DNA of 64,000 nt from Chrysopilus asiliformis (taxonomy: Eukaryota > Arthropoda > Insecta > Diptera > Rhagionidae), in contig OZ035961.1 of NCBI GenBank assembly GCA_964034945.1, positions 10,718,001-10,782,000 on the forward strand, given 5' to 3'. Both the position numbers and the translations under genes were made by a program. This document shows positions 48,878 through 58,199 of the stretch, one piece after another. How positions within the stretch are numbered: position 1 is the first letter of the stretch; each line of letters opens with the position of its first letter. The notes under the pieces were generated by a model that saw only the letters and a program-made list of their open reading frames with translations, made no database searches and was not told the DNA's origin.

Positions 48878-49294
48878 AGGTGCCGCTCCACATGAGAGTA
48901 AATGCCGGCGAGTTTCTGCGAGCTAGTTTCTGCGAGCTAGTTTCTGCGAGCTAGTTTCTGCGAGCTAGTTTCTGCGAGCTAGTTTCTGCGAGCTAGTTTC
49001 TGCGAACTAGTTTCTGCGAGCTAGTTTCTGTGAGCTGTCAAAAGTGATTCTACTCTCTAGTCGACACGCACCCACTGAACTCTCGGGGAGTTGCTCGCCG
49101 GCTACGAACGGCGTTTGAATTTCGCTAGTAGCTCTCAAGAACTCACCAAAGCAAGATGTCAAAAAAATCAAGATATTGATCTTGAAAAGAGAAAAATCGC
49201 CAAAATTAACTCTCAAATGGACAACCTCCTGCGAGTAACTCTCGAGAGTTTTTGAGAGTTACTCGCGTATTTACTCTCATGTGGAGCTGCACCT
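48878..49294. mobile_element. PIF/Harbinger-like miniature element with internal tandem array, 417 bp
   Basis: The left end AGGTGCCGCTCCACATGAGA and the inverse of the right end AGGTGCAGCTCCACATGAGA differ at one position, and the match continues as GTAAAT. TTA lies on both sides (48875-48877, 49295-49297). The host sequence is a copy of the dispersed GCTGATTACGAATCTGGTGT repeat also seen near 31552. The interior holds eight copies of a 14-bp unit and many CTCTCGAGAG-like words. No transposase. The minus open frame at 49007-49216 is an artefact. Confidence 0.87.
48917..49028. repeat. 14-bp tandem array, 8 copies
   Basis: The unit TGCGAGCTAGTTTC is repeated eight times without a gap. The only change is one G-to-A in the seventh copy (TGCGAACTAGTTTC). 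It lies wholly inside the Harbinger-like element, close to its left end. Confidence 0.95.
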
Positions 49295-49488
49295 TTAGAA
49301 TTTAAAATTTCGCAACGTGAGATCCTGAAGGCATTTTTAAAGTTATTTTTTTATTTTTTGGTGAAAAAAAAACTTGGGCAAAAAAAACTTAACCCCGGTA
49401 ACGCCGTGTATGCTAGCTAGTAATTTCATTAGTTTTTCTTTAGGACATCAGGAGACATTAAAGTCGATTGCAGTATAGTTTTTATATG

Positions 49489-49557
49489 TACTGGAACCGA
49501 ACCCAGGATTTTGAGACGCGAGTTGCGTGCTTCACCCCTTGGCGACGCAGCCACCCA
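49489..49557 (-). ncRNA. tRNA-like sequence, probable SINE head
   Basis: On the minus strand the sequence begins GGGTGGCTGCGTCGCC and ends CTGGGTTCGGTTCCAG. The latter folds as a T-arm with TTCGGTT in the loop and fits the B-box of RNA polymerase III promoters (GGTTCGANTCC). TGGCTGCGTCGCC is a poor A-box. The middle can form a short stem (ACGC...GCGT), but a normal anticodon arm and acceptor stem are not convincing. An A-run lies upstream. It is more likely the head of a tRNA-derived SINE or a decayed tRNA than a working tRNA gene. Confidence 0.45.
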
Positions 49558-49559
49558 TT

Positions 49560-51699
49560 TTTTTTGTCATCAATATTAAATTCTGGTCTAAATATATACA
49601 TATCTACGATTTTCCAAATGAATTATTTTTCCTATTGCGGACTGGATTATCTTCCTAAGATAACGCTTGTAAATTCTAAATTATGAGGACATGTTTGATT
49701 TTCCAAAGATGTAAGCCGTCGAATTACACATGTTTTCATGCCTAAAAGACATCTTTCGTACGATTTGTCTATTTTTCGAAAAAAAAAATCAAATTTAATT
49801 CTTACAAATTGCAATCTTATCTTCATTGAATTTGAAATTCTCTCAATACGATTTTTTTTCCTCAAAATTGGCTATCAGCATTCATATCTAATGCATAAAA
49901 CCCGTTATTTCACCTGTTGTTGTATACATTACGATCAGATTTTATCTCAATAGCAAAGACACTTAAATGGTAGCATAATGTCTAATATCTTTTGTACCAA
50001 CAAATATTCCGTGCACTCTTCCACTGTTTCCGATTGAACGACGCGACGACGTTTTGACAACATGCACCCATCTAAGGCATCATCCACAACAGGGAGTTAA
50101 ATCCGTACCAATCTAATCCAATCTTTTTAACCGCCATCATTTCGTATGTATCTGGAAAAATCCGTATGACAATAATTTAACTACTTTATTACACCTTATC
50201 TGCATTGAATTTATATTCAAATTTCAGTTTCAATCGGCCATTCTCAGTGCCTTCGCGATATTTGTACCGAAAAGGTAGGGCGATTAGCCATAGGTAATAG
50301 TATAAGCATAATCTATGAATATACAAAAAAGGTAGCATAACTATGTAACTATCTATATGCAAAGCTATTACTTTGTAAATGGGATACCGATTACGGTTAT
50401 CTCGAATTAATAGAAAAAAAAGGAAATTTCGCTCACCTGAACTTATAACCTCATCAACATCTTTCTTCATTGGGGGCTCCTTCAAATCGTCTGTCGTGAG
50501 TACAATCACCAATGACTTCCTTTTAAACTGACTGCAATAATAATAATCGATTTAAGTAGAATACAAGCGAAGATATCGGGAACTAATCCCCTGTCAACGA
50601 TCGTGTCGATATCAACAAATGGTTCACACTGTTAATGCAAGATAATTTCATCTTACCGAGATAAATTTTAGTAAGTAACTTTATTTTCGAGAAATTTCAA
50701 GCGCGTTTTTTTTGTCGTATTTCCTGTGATATTTGCACGATTGTCGATTGTTTGAAAAGCTTGATCAATCATTTAAAAAAACGATCGATGAAAATATCGT
50801 GGCCACCTAGAAAAAATCCGAATCAGATCGAGATTTTAAAGTCGGAAATATCTTTTTTTTGCATTTTATGGTTCGCTAAAATAAATGTAACTAGTTTTTA
50901 GTTGAACAACAGAAAAACGTAGCGATCGTGATCGTGGAGGATCTTTAGCTACAGCAAAAAGTTCTACGACTGGCAATAATTGTAATAATAATAATCATAA
51001 GTCGTAGATCGCGATGTGATCATAAATGCAGCCGTAAAAATTATTGATCACATATTGTTTGATGGAAATCATGACTACGAAAGAAAAGACGATCAAAACG
51101 TTGAAAATGTTGGAATTTAACTTTCTGTAATTATTCTTTCGACTGTTGAATGGAGTATGTCGTCGGGACTTGACTTTCTATTGGAAGCTTTTGTTTAATT
51201 TCGTGTATTTGGTGCACTTTATTATTATGAAAGGAAAACATTTTGTTTGCTTGTAACAATCAGTACACTTTCACTGAAAGCTTGTGGTCTCTATAGAGGA
51301 GCGATTTTTAATTTTTATGGCTTGTGGAAAAATAATCGGCAAATGTACAGAGTAATGACATTTACAAAATTTAGATTTTCTTCTAAAACCAAATATTTGA
51401 AGTTAAAAATCTGGATTTCATTGAAGAGTTCTTAGAAAAATAAAGATTTGTTGTTTTTCGTGTGTACCATCGCAGTTAAAAAGCCCTGAATTTCTCAAAT
51501 GCAATTTTGACCAAACAAAATGAATTCTCACGTCCTGCCAGGATAGTGAAAATAACACTTAAACAATAGAAAATATTAGACTTGAGAAGAAATTTTAAGA
51601 AACGTTTAGTTCGGGGTTGTCAAAAAAAGGTACACATTAAGTGCGGAGCTGTATTTGCTAATGTAATGCCAGTATTAATACAAACAATTGTGAAAAAGC
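49560..51699. other. Non-coding stretch with GATC-rich cluster and one exon candidate
   Basis: Apart from the minus-strand exon candidate at 50437-50531, no gene is supported. About 50590-51090 has many GATCG/CGATC words (ACGATCGTGTCGAT, ACGATCGATGA, GCGATCGTGATCGTGG, AGATCGCGATGTGATC), similar to the cluster at 29690-30010. Confidence 0.4.
50437..50531 (-). CDS. Candidate internal exon, minus strand, unknown gene
   Basis: A 95-nt segment lies between an acceptor (TTATTATTATTGCAG) and a strong donor (AGTTCAG|GTGAGC). With one base before the first codon it reads QFKRKSLVIVLTTDDLKEPP then MKKDVDEVISSG without a stop. The composition is charged and balanced and differs from the Phe/Lys/Ile/Asn noise of neighbouring frames. 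An acceptor 4 nt further in (CAG|TTTAAAAGG) is an alternative. I do not recognise the protein. The partner exons of this minus-strand gene were not found, so the introns must be long. Confidence 0.4.
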
Positions 51700-51780
51700 G
51701 CGAAGCGGGGCAGAGGGGGAGTCCTAAAAGACTCTTTACGTAAAGTACCTACAATATTTTATGAACGCTCCCCTAATAAA
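51700..51780 (-). repeat. Dispersed repeat family C, fragment
   Basis: In inverse it begins TAGGGGAGCGTTCATAAAAT and carries a C-rich inner part (GACTCCCCCTCTGCCCC). This is the same one-ended layout as the other family C copies. Confidence 0.5.
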
Positions 51781-51829
51781 TTGAAAAAAAAATCTATATT
51801 GAAGCATTTTCTTCAAAATTGTGAGGGGT

Positions 51830-52080
51830 AGGAGGAAGCAAATTGCATTTTACGAAGGACGAATCTGCGTAAAACTTCAAGTCTCTAGCTCAATCCGTGC
51901 ACCCACAATCCGCGGCACAGTCAGACAGACAGTCGGACGGACGGACATGCAGAATTCAATTTTTTTTATCGTTCTAAACACACTGGTGTAATTCATTTTT
52001 GTGTGTGATGACGGGATCTTGGCGTTACAAACGGTAAGGCAAATTTAATATACCCTTTGGTTTCACCTTACGGGTATAAA
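51830..52080 (+). repeat. Dispersed repeat family B, copy 3 (3' part)
   Basis: It contains ACTTCAAGTCTCTAGCTCAA, a short ACAGTCAGACAGACAGTCGG array, then GTAATTCATTTTTGTGTGTG and TTGGCGTTACAAACGGTAAG, and ends TTTCACCTTACGGGTATAAA. The last 150 bp closely match the end of copy 1 (8580-8728). The 2.2-kb zinc-finger element begins 20 bp downstream. Confidence 0.8.
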
Positions 52081-52290
52081 AAATTGCAAAATATAAACCA
52101 CACTCTAATTGATTTCTGTTGGATTTCACTACATTTAATGTAGGAATCTGGGTTTCCTACATTAAATGTAGTGATTTCACACTTAAGTGTGATTGGAAAA
52201 TAGAGCGTGAATTCACACAAAAATCAGCGTGAATTCCAACAAAATATGAAGTGATTTCACACAAAAAATCAACAAAAGAATAGTGAATTC

Positions 52291-52416
52291 ACACAAAATG
52301 CGTGCGATTTCACACAAAATGTGTGCGATTTCACACAAAATGTGTGCGATTTCACACAAATTGTGTACGATTTCACACAAAATGTGTGCGATTTCACACA
52401 AAATGTGTGCGATTTC
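52291..52416. repeat. 21-bp tandem array, 6 copies, in the left arm
   Basis: Six exact-length units of ACACAAAATGTGTGCGATTT plus C follow one another, with single-base changes in the first and fourth units. Outside the array the same TTTCACACA core recurs at wider spacing (52184, 52255, 52279). Because 21 is a multiple of three, the array yields artefactual open frames on both strands (CDFTQNV and ILCEIAH repeats). Confidence 0.95.
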
Positions 52417-52679
52417 ACTAAAAAGCTTTTATTAAAATCTATAAAAAGCTTTTATTGTACTGAAAAGAAAAAAAAATATTTTGAGCACCGTGTATCAGAA
52501 ATAAAAGCGAGATAAAAGCATAAAAATAAAATAAATTAAATATTTATTTCGCTTTTATTTCTGATTATTTTTTCCCTAGTACTTTTCTTCAAAAATTTTT
52601 TTTTTAACTTTTTTTATGTACATATTTACTTTTTAGTTTTCGAATATATCCTTGCCTTTGATATGTCCTGACGAACTTT

Positions 52680-52995
52680 TTGGCTCCAGAACATGATTCA
52701 GCGATCCCGAAAACCCTTAAATGAGTTTTTGTCTGAAAAACTTGAGGAAAAGGTTAATGTCAATCACCTTATCCTTGAAGGACCTTCCGCTTCCGCTATC
52801 CTTACAAGGGCGAAGTCATAAAAATATTGTATTGTCACCGGAGTTAAGTCTGTGTGCAAAATTTAAGTCTATTGTGCAAAATTTAAGAATGACTGGAGAT
52901 GGGTCGAAATTGAAATACAAGATTTGACCCTGACAAACAGACAGACAGACAGACGAACAAACAGACGAACAATCAGACAAAAAAGCGAGCTAAAT
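52680..52995. repeat. Old ACAGAC-ended repeat nested in the zinc-finger element
   Basis: The text CAAAATTTAAG occurs twice, followed by GACTGGAGATGGGTCGAAAT, AATACAAGATTTGACC and an ACAGACAGACAGACAGACGA array at about 52937. This order is the same style as family A and B ends (sensitive text, then array). It has no coding function. Confidence 0.6.
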
Positions 52996-53065
52996 AAATT
53001 CTTTCAATATAGGAACTTGACTGTGGTTTTAGAAAAGAAACAAATTTTTGTTAAATAATTTTTTT

Positions 53066-53867
53066 TTATTTGTTAAGTTCTTTAATCAGGCTATTTATTT
53101 TATTTATGTTGTTGACAGATTTCTTCTCTCCGCGTATTGATGGGGTATAATGTTTTAATAACAACCGAACTAAAAATTCCATTGTTTGGCAAATGTCTTT
53201 TGGATACATTATGTTAAAACCATAAAAATATGCAACTATCAGTGTCACTGCATCCAACAAGTTGAATTTATCACTTGTGAAGACCTTGATCCGCTCGATA
53301 AATATATATCCTATCGCATCTTTGGAGCCTTGCCGTGAATCTAAAAAAACCATATACTTATAATATTAGCAAAAAATATGATTTTTTAGTATTTACCAAT
53401 TATAAGGAGAGTTCGTTGGTATTTGGTCAATTATTTTTTCCAATGTGTCATCATGCTGCATAAAAAAGTATATTTAAAAATAAATAAAACATATTTAGTA
53501 ATAAAAACTACCTTGAAGTTTTGAAATATTAACATTGATTTTTCATTAAAATATTTTGCGAGGCCCCGGATGATTTCGACGTCCTCAATATTTTCTTTAA
53601 ATTTTAGCTCTCGAATAATTTTTTCTTTATAAATCGAATAATTAGTTTTTAATATTTCTGGATTGATGTTTACTAATTTTGTCAAACTTTCACAGCAGAA
53701 ACCGCAGTGCAAAACTGAACAATGAAAAACATCATTTTGCTTACCACTATTTTCGGTGTTTTTATTTTTGTTATGCATCCTATGCCAATGAGTTTTATAA
53801 GTGCTGTATTTTGAAAATTTTTTGAAACAATTTTTTGACAAGCACGCAAACAAAATATTCTTTTCAT
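53066..53867 (-). pseudogene. C2H2 zinc-finger gene of the element, three exons, probably decayed
   Basis: Exon 1 (to 53512) encodes FACLSKNCFKKFSKYSTYKT then HWHRMH, a C-x4-C-x12-H-x4-H zinc finger, followed by a CxxC-like FHCSVLHCGFCCESL and a helical part ending MLIFQNFK. A donor AAG|GTAGTT and acceptor TTTTTTATGCAG join it in frame to exon 2 (53397-53455, HDDTLEKIIDQIPTNSPYN). Donor TG|GTAAAT and acceptor GGTTTTTTTAG lead to exon 3 (53066-53340, SRQGSKDAIGYIFIERIK ... NSLIKELNK, stop). The second junction is out of frame and would create TGA. The zinc-finger frame has no ATG; the nearest ATG (53865-53867) is in another register. So the copy looks inactive. The exon 3 style (DSR..., FYGFNIMYP) reminds me of uncharacterised arthropod zinc-finger proteins, from memory only. 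It likely derives from a transposase-associated or captured gene. Confidence 0.6.
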
Positions 53868-54307
53868 TTTTATGAATATAAATGTTTATTATAATTAATC
53901 AAGAATTTAAAATTCTTGGTACAAAATTCACACTTAAACATTTTTAAAAACACTTCTTACTGTTTTTTAAATTCTAACAGGTCTTACCCTTCAAAACTGT
54001 CAATTAAGAATGATCAAAAGCTGGCTTTTTACTATTAAAGACGACGGTTTTCACTCAGAATTTGTAGTGAAATCACACTGCTGTTGGATTGTACTATCTG
54101 CTGTGACGTATTTCACTTCCATTGTGTGAAATCACACAAATTCCATATTCTCTTGTTGGAAATCACACAAATTTTGTAGTGAAATCACTCAAAAGTAGAG
54201 ATTTCACGCGAATGTTGGAAATCACACATCAGAAGTGTGAAAATACTACAAAAAATGAGTTTTTTGCAACAAAATTTAGTGTGAATTCACACAAACCATT
54301 TAGAGTG

Positions 54308-54976
54308 CACATTCACAGTTACCTACCTTTAAGAATACAAATTAAGCAGTAATTCAAGACTTTTTTACAAAATAAATAAAAATCTTCTTTTTTTGGCATG
54401 TCTAATCAAAATGTATTAAACTATGTTGCACTTATTTCATCCTTAAACGCCAACACACATCAACCAAGTTCTCTGAAGTAAATCCAACCAGTTTCTTTTT
54501 ATGTTTAAGACATTCAGCATTGCATCCAACTCTCCGATAAATGGTGACATCAGGTGTCGACTTAATAAAAATTTTGACAATATCCCCAGCAATGCATTAA
54601 GATCTTCAAGACATGATCTTGGTTACATCGACGAATGTTTCTGTCCTTTTAAATAAAGCGTCAAATGAAAGGACGCTGCATTGGTTTTTATTTGGATTTA
54701 AATACCTAAAAGGTATTTATTTCCAATACTATTTCAATTTTTCTTTCGATGCATTTTGTTTAAATTAATGCAAGTAATGCAATTTAAGTAAATTGTAGCA
54801 AATTATGTAGGAAATTCTTTTCCATTACTTCAAGTAGCTGACAAAAAATACTTTTAATCTTCTTATATGTCTTTTAAACGGGTTCGAATTTATTATTTTT
54901 GTATTGAAATGACAGTGAAATGTTGGATTTGTCTCAACTATGGACTTTTTTGTAATTTAAATGCAACAGCCTTTTT
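54308..54976. other. Non-coding stretch with a short palindrome
   Basis: No gene is supported. AAATACCT-AAA-AGGTATTT at 54700-54718 is a perfect 8-bp hairpin. The rest is AT-rich. Confidence 0.5.
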
Positions 54977-55480
54977 ATTTTCCTCTATTCTAGAGGGAAA
55001 GTGTTTTTTCATAACGGGGACCGCCTCGAGAACGGGGCACATAGAAACTTTTTGACTAGTTCAAAATCTGTTTCAGACAAAATCATGGAGGTCTGTGCAT
55101 CGGTCATACCTATCTGTCGAACTGTCCGTCGTACGTATCTTCAAAAACTCGAGAACGCTAAGTTAGCAGCTTGAAATCTATTGTAAAAGAGTTTTATGAA
55201 AATCGTGGTTTTCTATCAACCTTTGAAATAGTAACGTTGGCTATAACAGGTGTCTTCCATACAATTTTTTGAAAAAAATACAGTTTCCGAAACCTATGAG
55301 CTTTTACGAAAAAAATTGTATAACCAAATTTAAAGGAAACTTTTCCAAAATTTTCCACAAATTTTGCTGTAACGATTTTTACGTATCTCTAACGGTTCTC
55401 AAGATATTTGAAAAAAAAAATAGTATTTTTTACATATTTTTCCGAAACTGATATTTTTTTAATTAAAAACATTGTGGTAA
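54977..55480. repeat. Dispersed repeat family A, copy 5
   Basis: It starts TTTCCTCTATTCTAGAGGGA, a hairpin-like end comparable to copy 1. It contains AAATCTGTTTCAGACAAAAT and AAAACTCGAGAACGC, and later the inverse of TATCTTGAGAACCGTTAGAG (about 55380), the repeated phrase of copy 4. It is in the opposite orientation to copies 3 and 4. Confidence 0.7.
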
Positions 55481-57228
55481 TTTTTCTCTGTTATTAAAAA
55501 TAAAGCAAGCTTTCCGATTTCTTTTTAATTTCACTAGTGGTTTTTATAAATTCTATCTGAAAGATACTTCGAAAAATTTCGAATAATGATGAAATCTGGT
55601 AGTATTTTCGTGTCTGTACTGCAAGGACACAATTATAAATAGGGCACTTAAACGTAAACCCAAATTACGACGACTGTATCTCGCTAGAATGTAAAAATCG
55701 CCCCTAATTGTCACAACAACAGAGATCTCGCTTCTCGAAAATCTCATCACCCCAGATTGTTCACCCTAGATTGTGCACTCAAAACGTATCGACTTAAGTC
55801 CACAACCAAAAAAACCACCAAACAATAGTCTCATAATCCAGGATCAGTATGTTCAAGTGCTAGGATTCAAATTTTATCCAATTTTATAGTTACCCCTTGT
55901 TGCTTTTCCGACTAAACGTCGCATTGGTCATGATAACCATTGACATCAAAAAACTATTTTCGACGAGGGTAATCTGGCTCAGGGGTTGATTGCGATTCAA
56001 TTGCAGTTTATCTTCTTCCGTGTATGGGATTTATCCCTCGGGAGTTGATTTTTCAATTATGTCATTTGGGAATTCTGTTACGAATCGATAAGCGAGATGC
56101 GAGATTTTTTTTTTCTGTGTCTCATATCTGCTTTTCAATGATGCACTTCCGACATACTTAGAATAGACCTTAATTGTTAATCGTGTGGGCAGATGTTGTT
56201 AATTTTGCGGTCACATTCTTCAGTTCACATTTGTACACTTGCTCATATGGCCGAGAATTTTGTTTACATTTCAATTTTTAGGGAATCCTCTTTTTGTAAT
56301 CAGGGGTCAATGGTCTGTAAAAAATACACCCTTACCAATTTTATGTGTTTGAGACCTTCACTACAACACTATATTTTCTACCTGGATCCTTTTATGTCTA
56401 GAAATATATAGGAATAAACCTTAAAAAACCGATCTTATCTTTAATAAACCAATTGATTCAGTAAAGGATCGTTAATATTCGACATCACCTTAGAGGATCC
56501 TTAACTGTAGCAAGAATGATATTTCAGAATGATTTTTACGATCTTTTATCCACGGTTCATTAAACTCAGTGTTTATAAACTATGTTTCCTATACATTTTT
56601 TTTGGTTCTATGTGAATAAAAAGTTTGAAATAGCAAAAAAATGCTTTTCTAACACTTGTCCACTTCACATATGCGCAAAAAATTCTAACTCGTATCATTG
56701 TTATTTAAACTCGCGCCCCTTTTGAACACTTGTTCTATTCCTCTGATGACATCTGACACTGTTTCTCTTGAAATTAGGGGAAGCTTCGCTTTAACCCTAA
56801 TTTAAGTCAGGCCAAAAAATGCTTTTTTACCATCATAGGGTAATAAAATTTCTAAAGTTTGTTGATTTGTTGTAATACAGAATTTATAAAAAAATTGAAA
56901 AGTGTATATTTTATTACAAATGTTTTAAAACTGGTATTTTATTGTGACTTTTGGAAAGTTTTAAAAGTCTATTTTTGTCTTTGAAAATTAGCAATTATCA
57001 TTTTATTGAAAGATACTAAACGACAAAAATTGGACTGGATTATGTCTTTTATTACAGATTGTGTTTTATGATTTTGTGATGCTGTGTGATTTAAGGATAA
57101 TTGCTAAAATCGCTATCGAAATATTGGGAACACTCAAATATTTGAAGGGTTGTTATTGAAAGCATCTCTTAATGTAAATTTAAAGATTTTTGTATGAAAT
57201 TTATACAATTTGTAGAAAACATGATTGG
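55481..57228. other. Non-coding stretch
   Basis: No gene is supported. Open frames here are of chance length. Nothing repetitive was recognised apart from short T-runs. Confidence 0.45.
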
Positions 57229-57420
57229 GGCTGTTCAAAAAATACGTAACTTGAATTTTTCATTAAAACTCTTCTCTTCCACCTCGTCCCGCCTTATCAA
57301 ATTTTTTTTATTTAATACTTGTTTAATTGTTGTCGCGCCGCCACCTGTCATACTACCGCAAATCCCATCCCCCTCCCACTCCCCAACTAAATGTGTAACT
57401 TATTTTATTTACCTATAATT
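57229..57420 (+). repeat. Dispersed repeat family C, long copy
   Basis: It begins GGGGCTGTTCAAAAAATACG followed by TAACTTGAATTTTTCATT and runs to a C-rich part (CGCCGCCACC, CCATCCCCCTCCCACTCCCC) and an end GTGTAACTTATTTTATTTAC. The plus open frame 57194-57418 is an artefact across it. Confidence 0.6.
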
Positions 57421-57429
57421 TTTTGAGCT

Positions 57430-57480
57430 TGCTGCGAACCTAAAGTTTTACCTGGGTTGTAAAACTGTTGGTTCGCAGCA
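57430..57480. repeat. 51-bp near-perfect hairpin
   Basis: The left arm TGCTGCGAACCTAAAGTTTT plus AC and the inverse of the right arm TGCTGCGAACCAACAGTTTT plus AC agree at 20 of 22 positions around a 7-base loop (CTGGGTT). It is much more stable than other short palindromes in the window. It could be the remnant of a miniature element, a structured RNA or a cruciform-forming site. Confidence 0.7.
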
Positions 57481-57592
57481 GGCAAACATTTGTAAGATTT
57501 TTTTCCTATCGATCAACGGCACAGGTTTTGATAGCAGTCTAGACCAATAATATCGGTAGCATCATCAATAATTATAAATATATATTTTGTTG

Positions 57593-57670
57593 ATGGGGTG
57601 ATCATACCTTTAGGAATCGCCGGGACAGTCTCGAATTTAGGCATATTATCCCGACGTCCTGGAAATTAAA
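57593..57670. repeat. Possible hAT-like end fragment
   Basis: GGGGTGATCATACCTTTAGG followed by CGCCGGGACAGTCTCGA resembles the left end of the decayed hAT-like element at 28227 (GGTTGAAATACG...GGGATAGTCCCGGA). No right end was found. Confidence 0.3.
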
Positions 57671-58199
57671 TTGTTTCTCACATTCTTCAATCAAGGGTTA
57701 ATCTTATCAAACTAATACCGCTAAAATATTCTACTTAGGCTGGGGGTTGCTGTAAAATACAAATTTCTTTATAAAAATGCGACGCATTTCTTCCACGATT
57801 TTTCACAAATGGCGCATATGTCTCAAAAGATTTGGCATGCGGCGCATTTCTCATTACTGGTATTTTCACAATTTCCGTTTATATTACTTATGGAACGAAA
57901 AGAGCGTGAAAAATTAAATTCATTTTCGCTACGGACTGCGCCGCTCTTGATTAAAAACATTTCTTAATTGTTTTTCTTGATTTTCGTCCAAAGCAAGTTT
58001 AATTTTCTATAAAAAAATTGATTGTTTCGTTTTTAATTGACTCTACGAAAACAAAAATTTGCATTAAAAATTTTCTAAGAAAAAACCAATCATAAATCTT
58101 CAGTAAAAATATTTTTCAGCCTATCTATAAAAACAAACGTCAATTGAGTTAATTTCTGTGCAGTTCAAAGTGGTAATGACAACGAGATAAAACAGTATT

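Larger units (their letters stand above)
52101..54307. mobile_element. 2.2-kb inverted-repeat element carrying a C2H2 zinc-finger gene
   Basis: The left end CACTCTAATTGATTTCTGT and the inverse of the right end CACTCTAAATGGTTTGTGT agree at 16 of 19 positions. Both arms, about 300 bp each, are packed with TTTCACACA/TGTGTGAAAT words: in the left arm as a 21-bp tandem array, in the right arm as separate palindromic sites. Such subterminal arrays usually bind a transposase. A spliced minus-strand gene lies inside (53066-53867), and an older ACAGAC-ended repeat lies at about 52680-52995. The flanking duplication is at best CA. The superfamily is not recognised. Confidence 0.75.

Noticed and set aside
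48569..48895. Opposed open frames of 108 and 77 codons
   Set aside because: They lie in a decayed dispersed repeat next to the Harbinger-like element and show no domain.
49489..49557. A functional tRNA gene
   Set aside because: There is no convincing acceptor stem or anticodon arm; only the T-arm/B-box part is good.
52213..52515. Repeat proteins CDFTQNV and ILCEIAH on opposite strands
   Set aside because: Both are translations of the 21-bp array in the left arm of the zinc-finger element.
52095..54312. A clear target-site duplication for the zinc-finger element
   Set aside because: Only a 2-bp CA match is visible at the chosen ends, which is too weak to claim.
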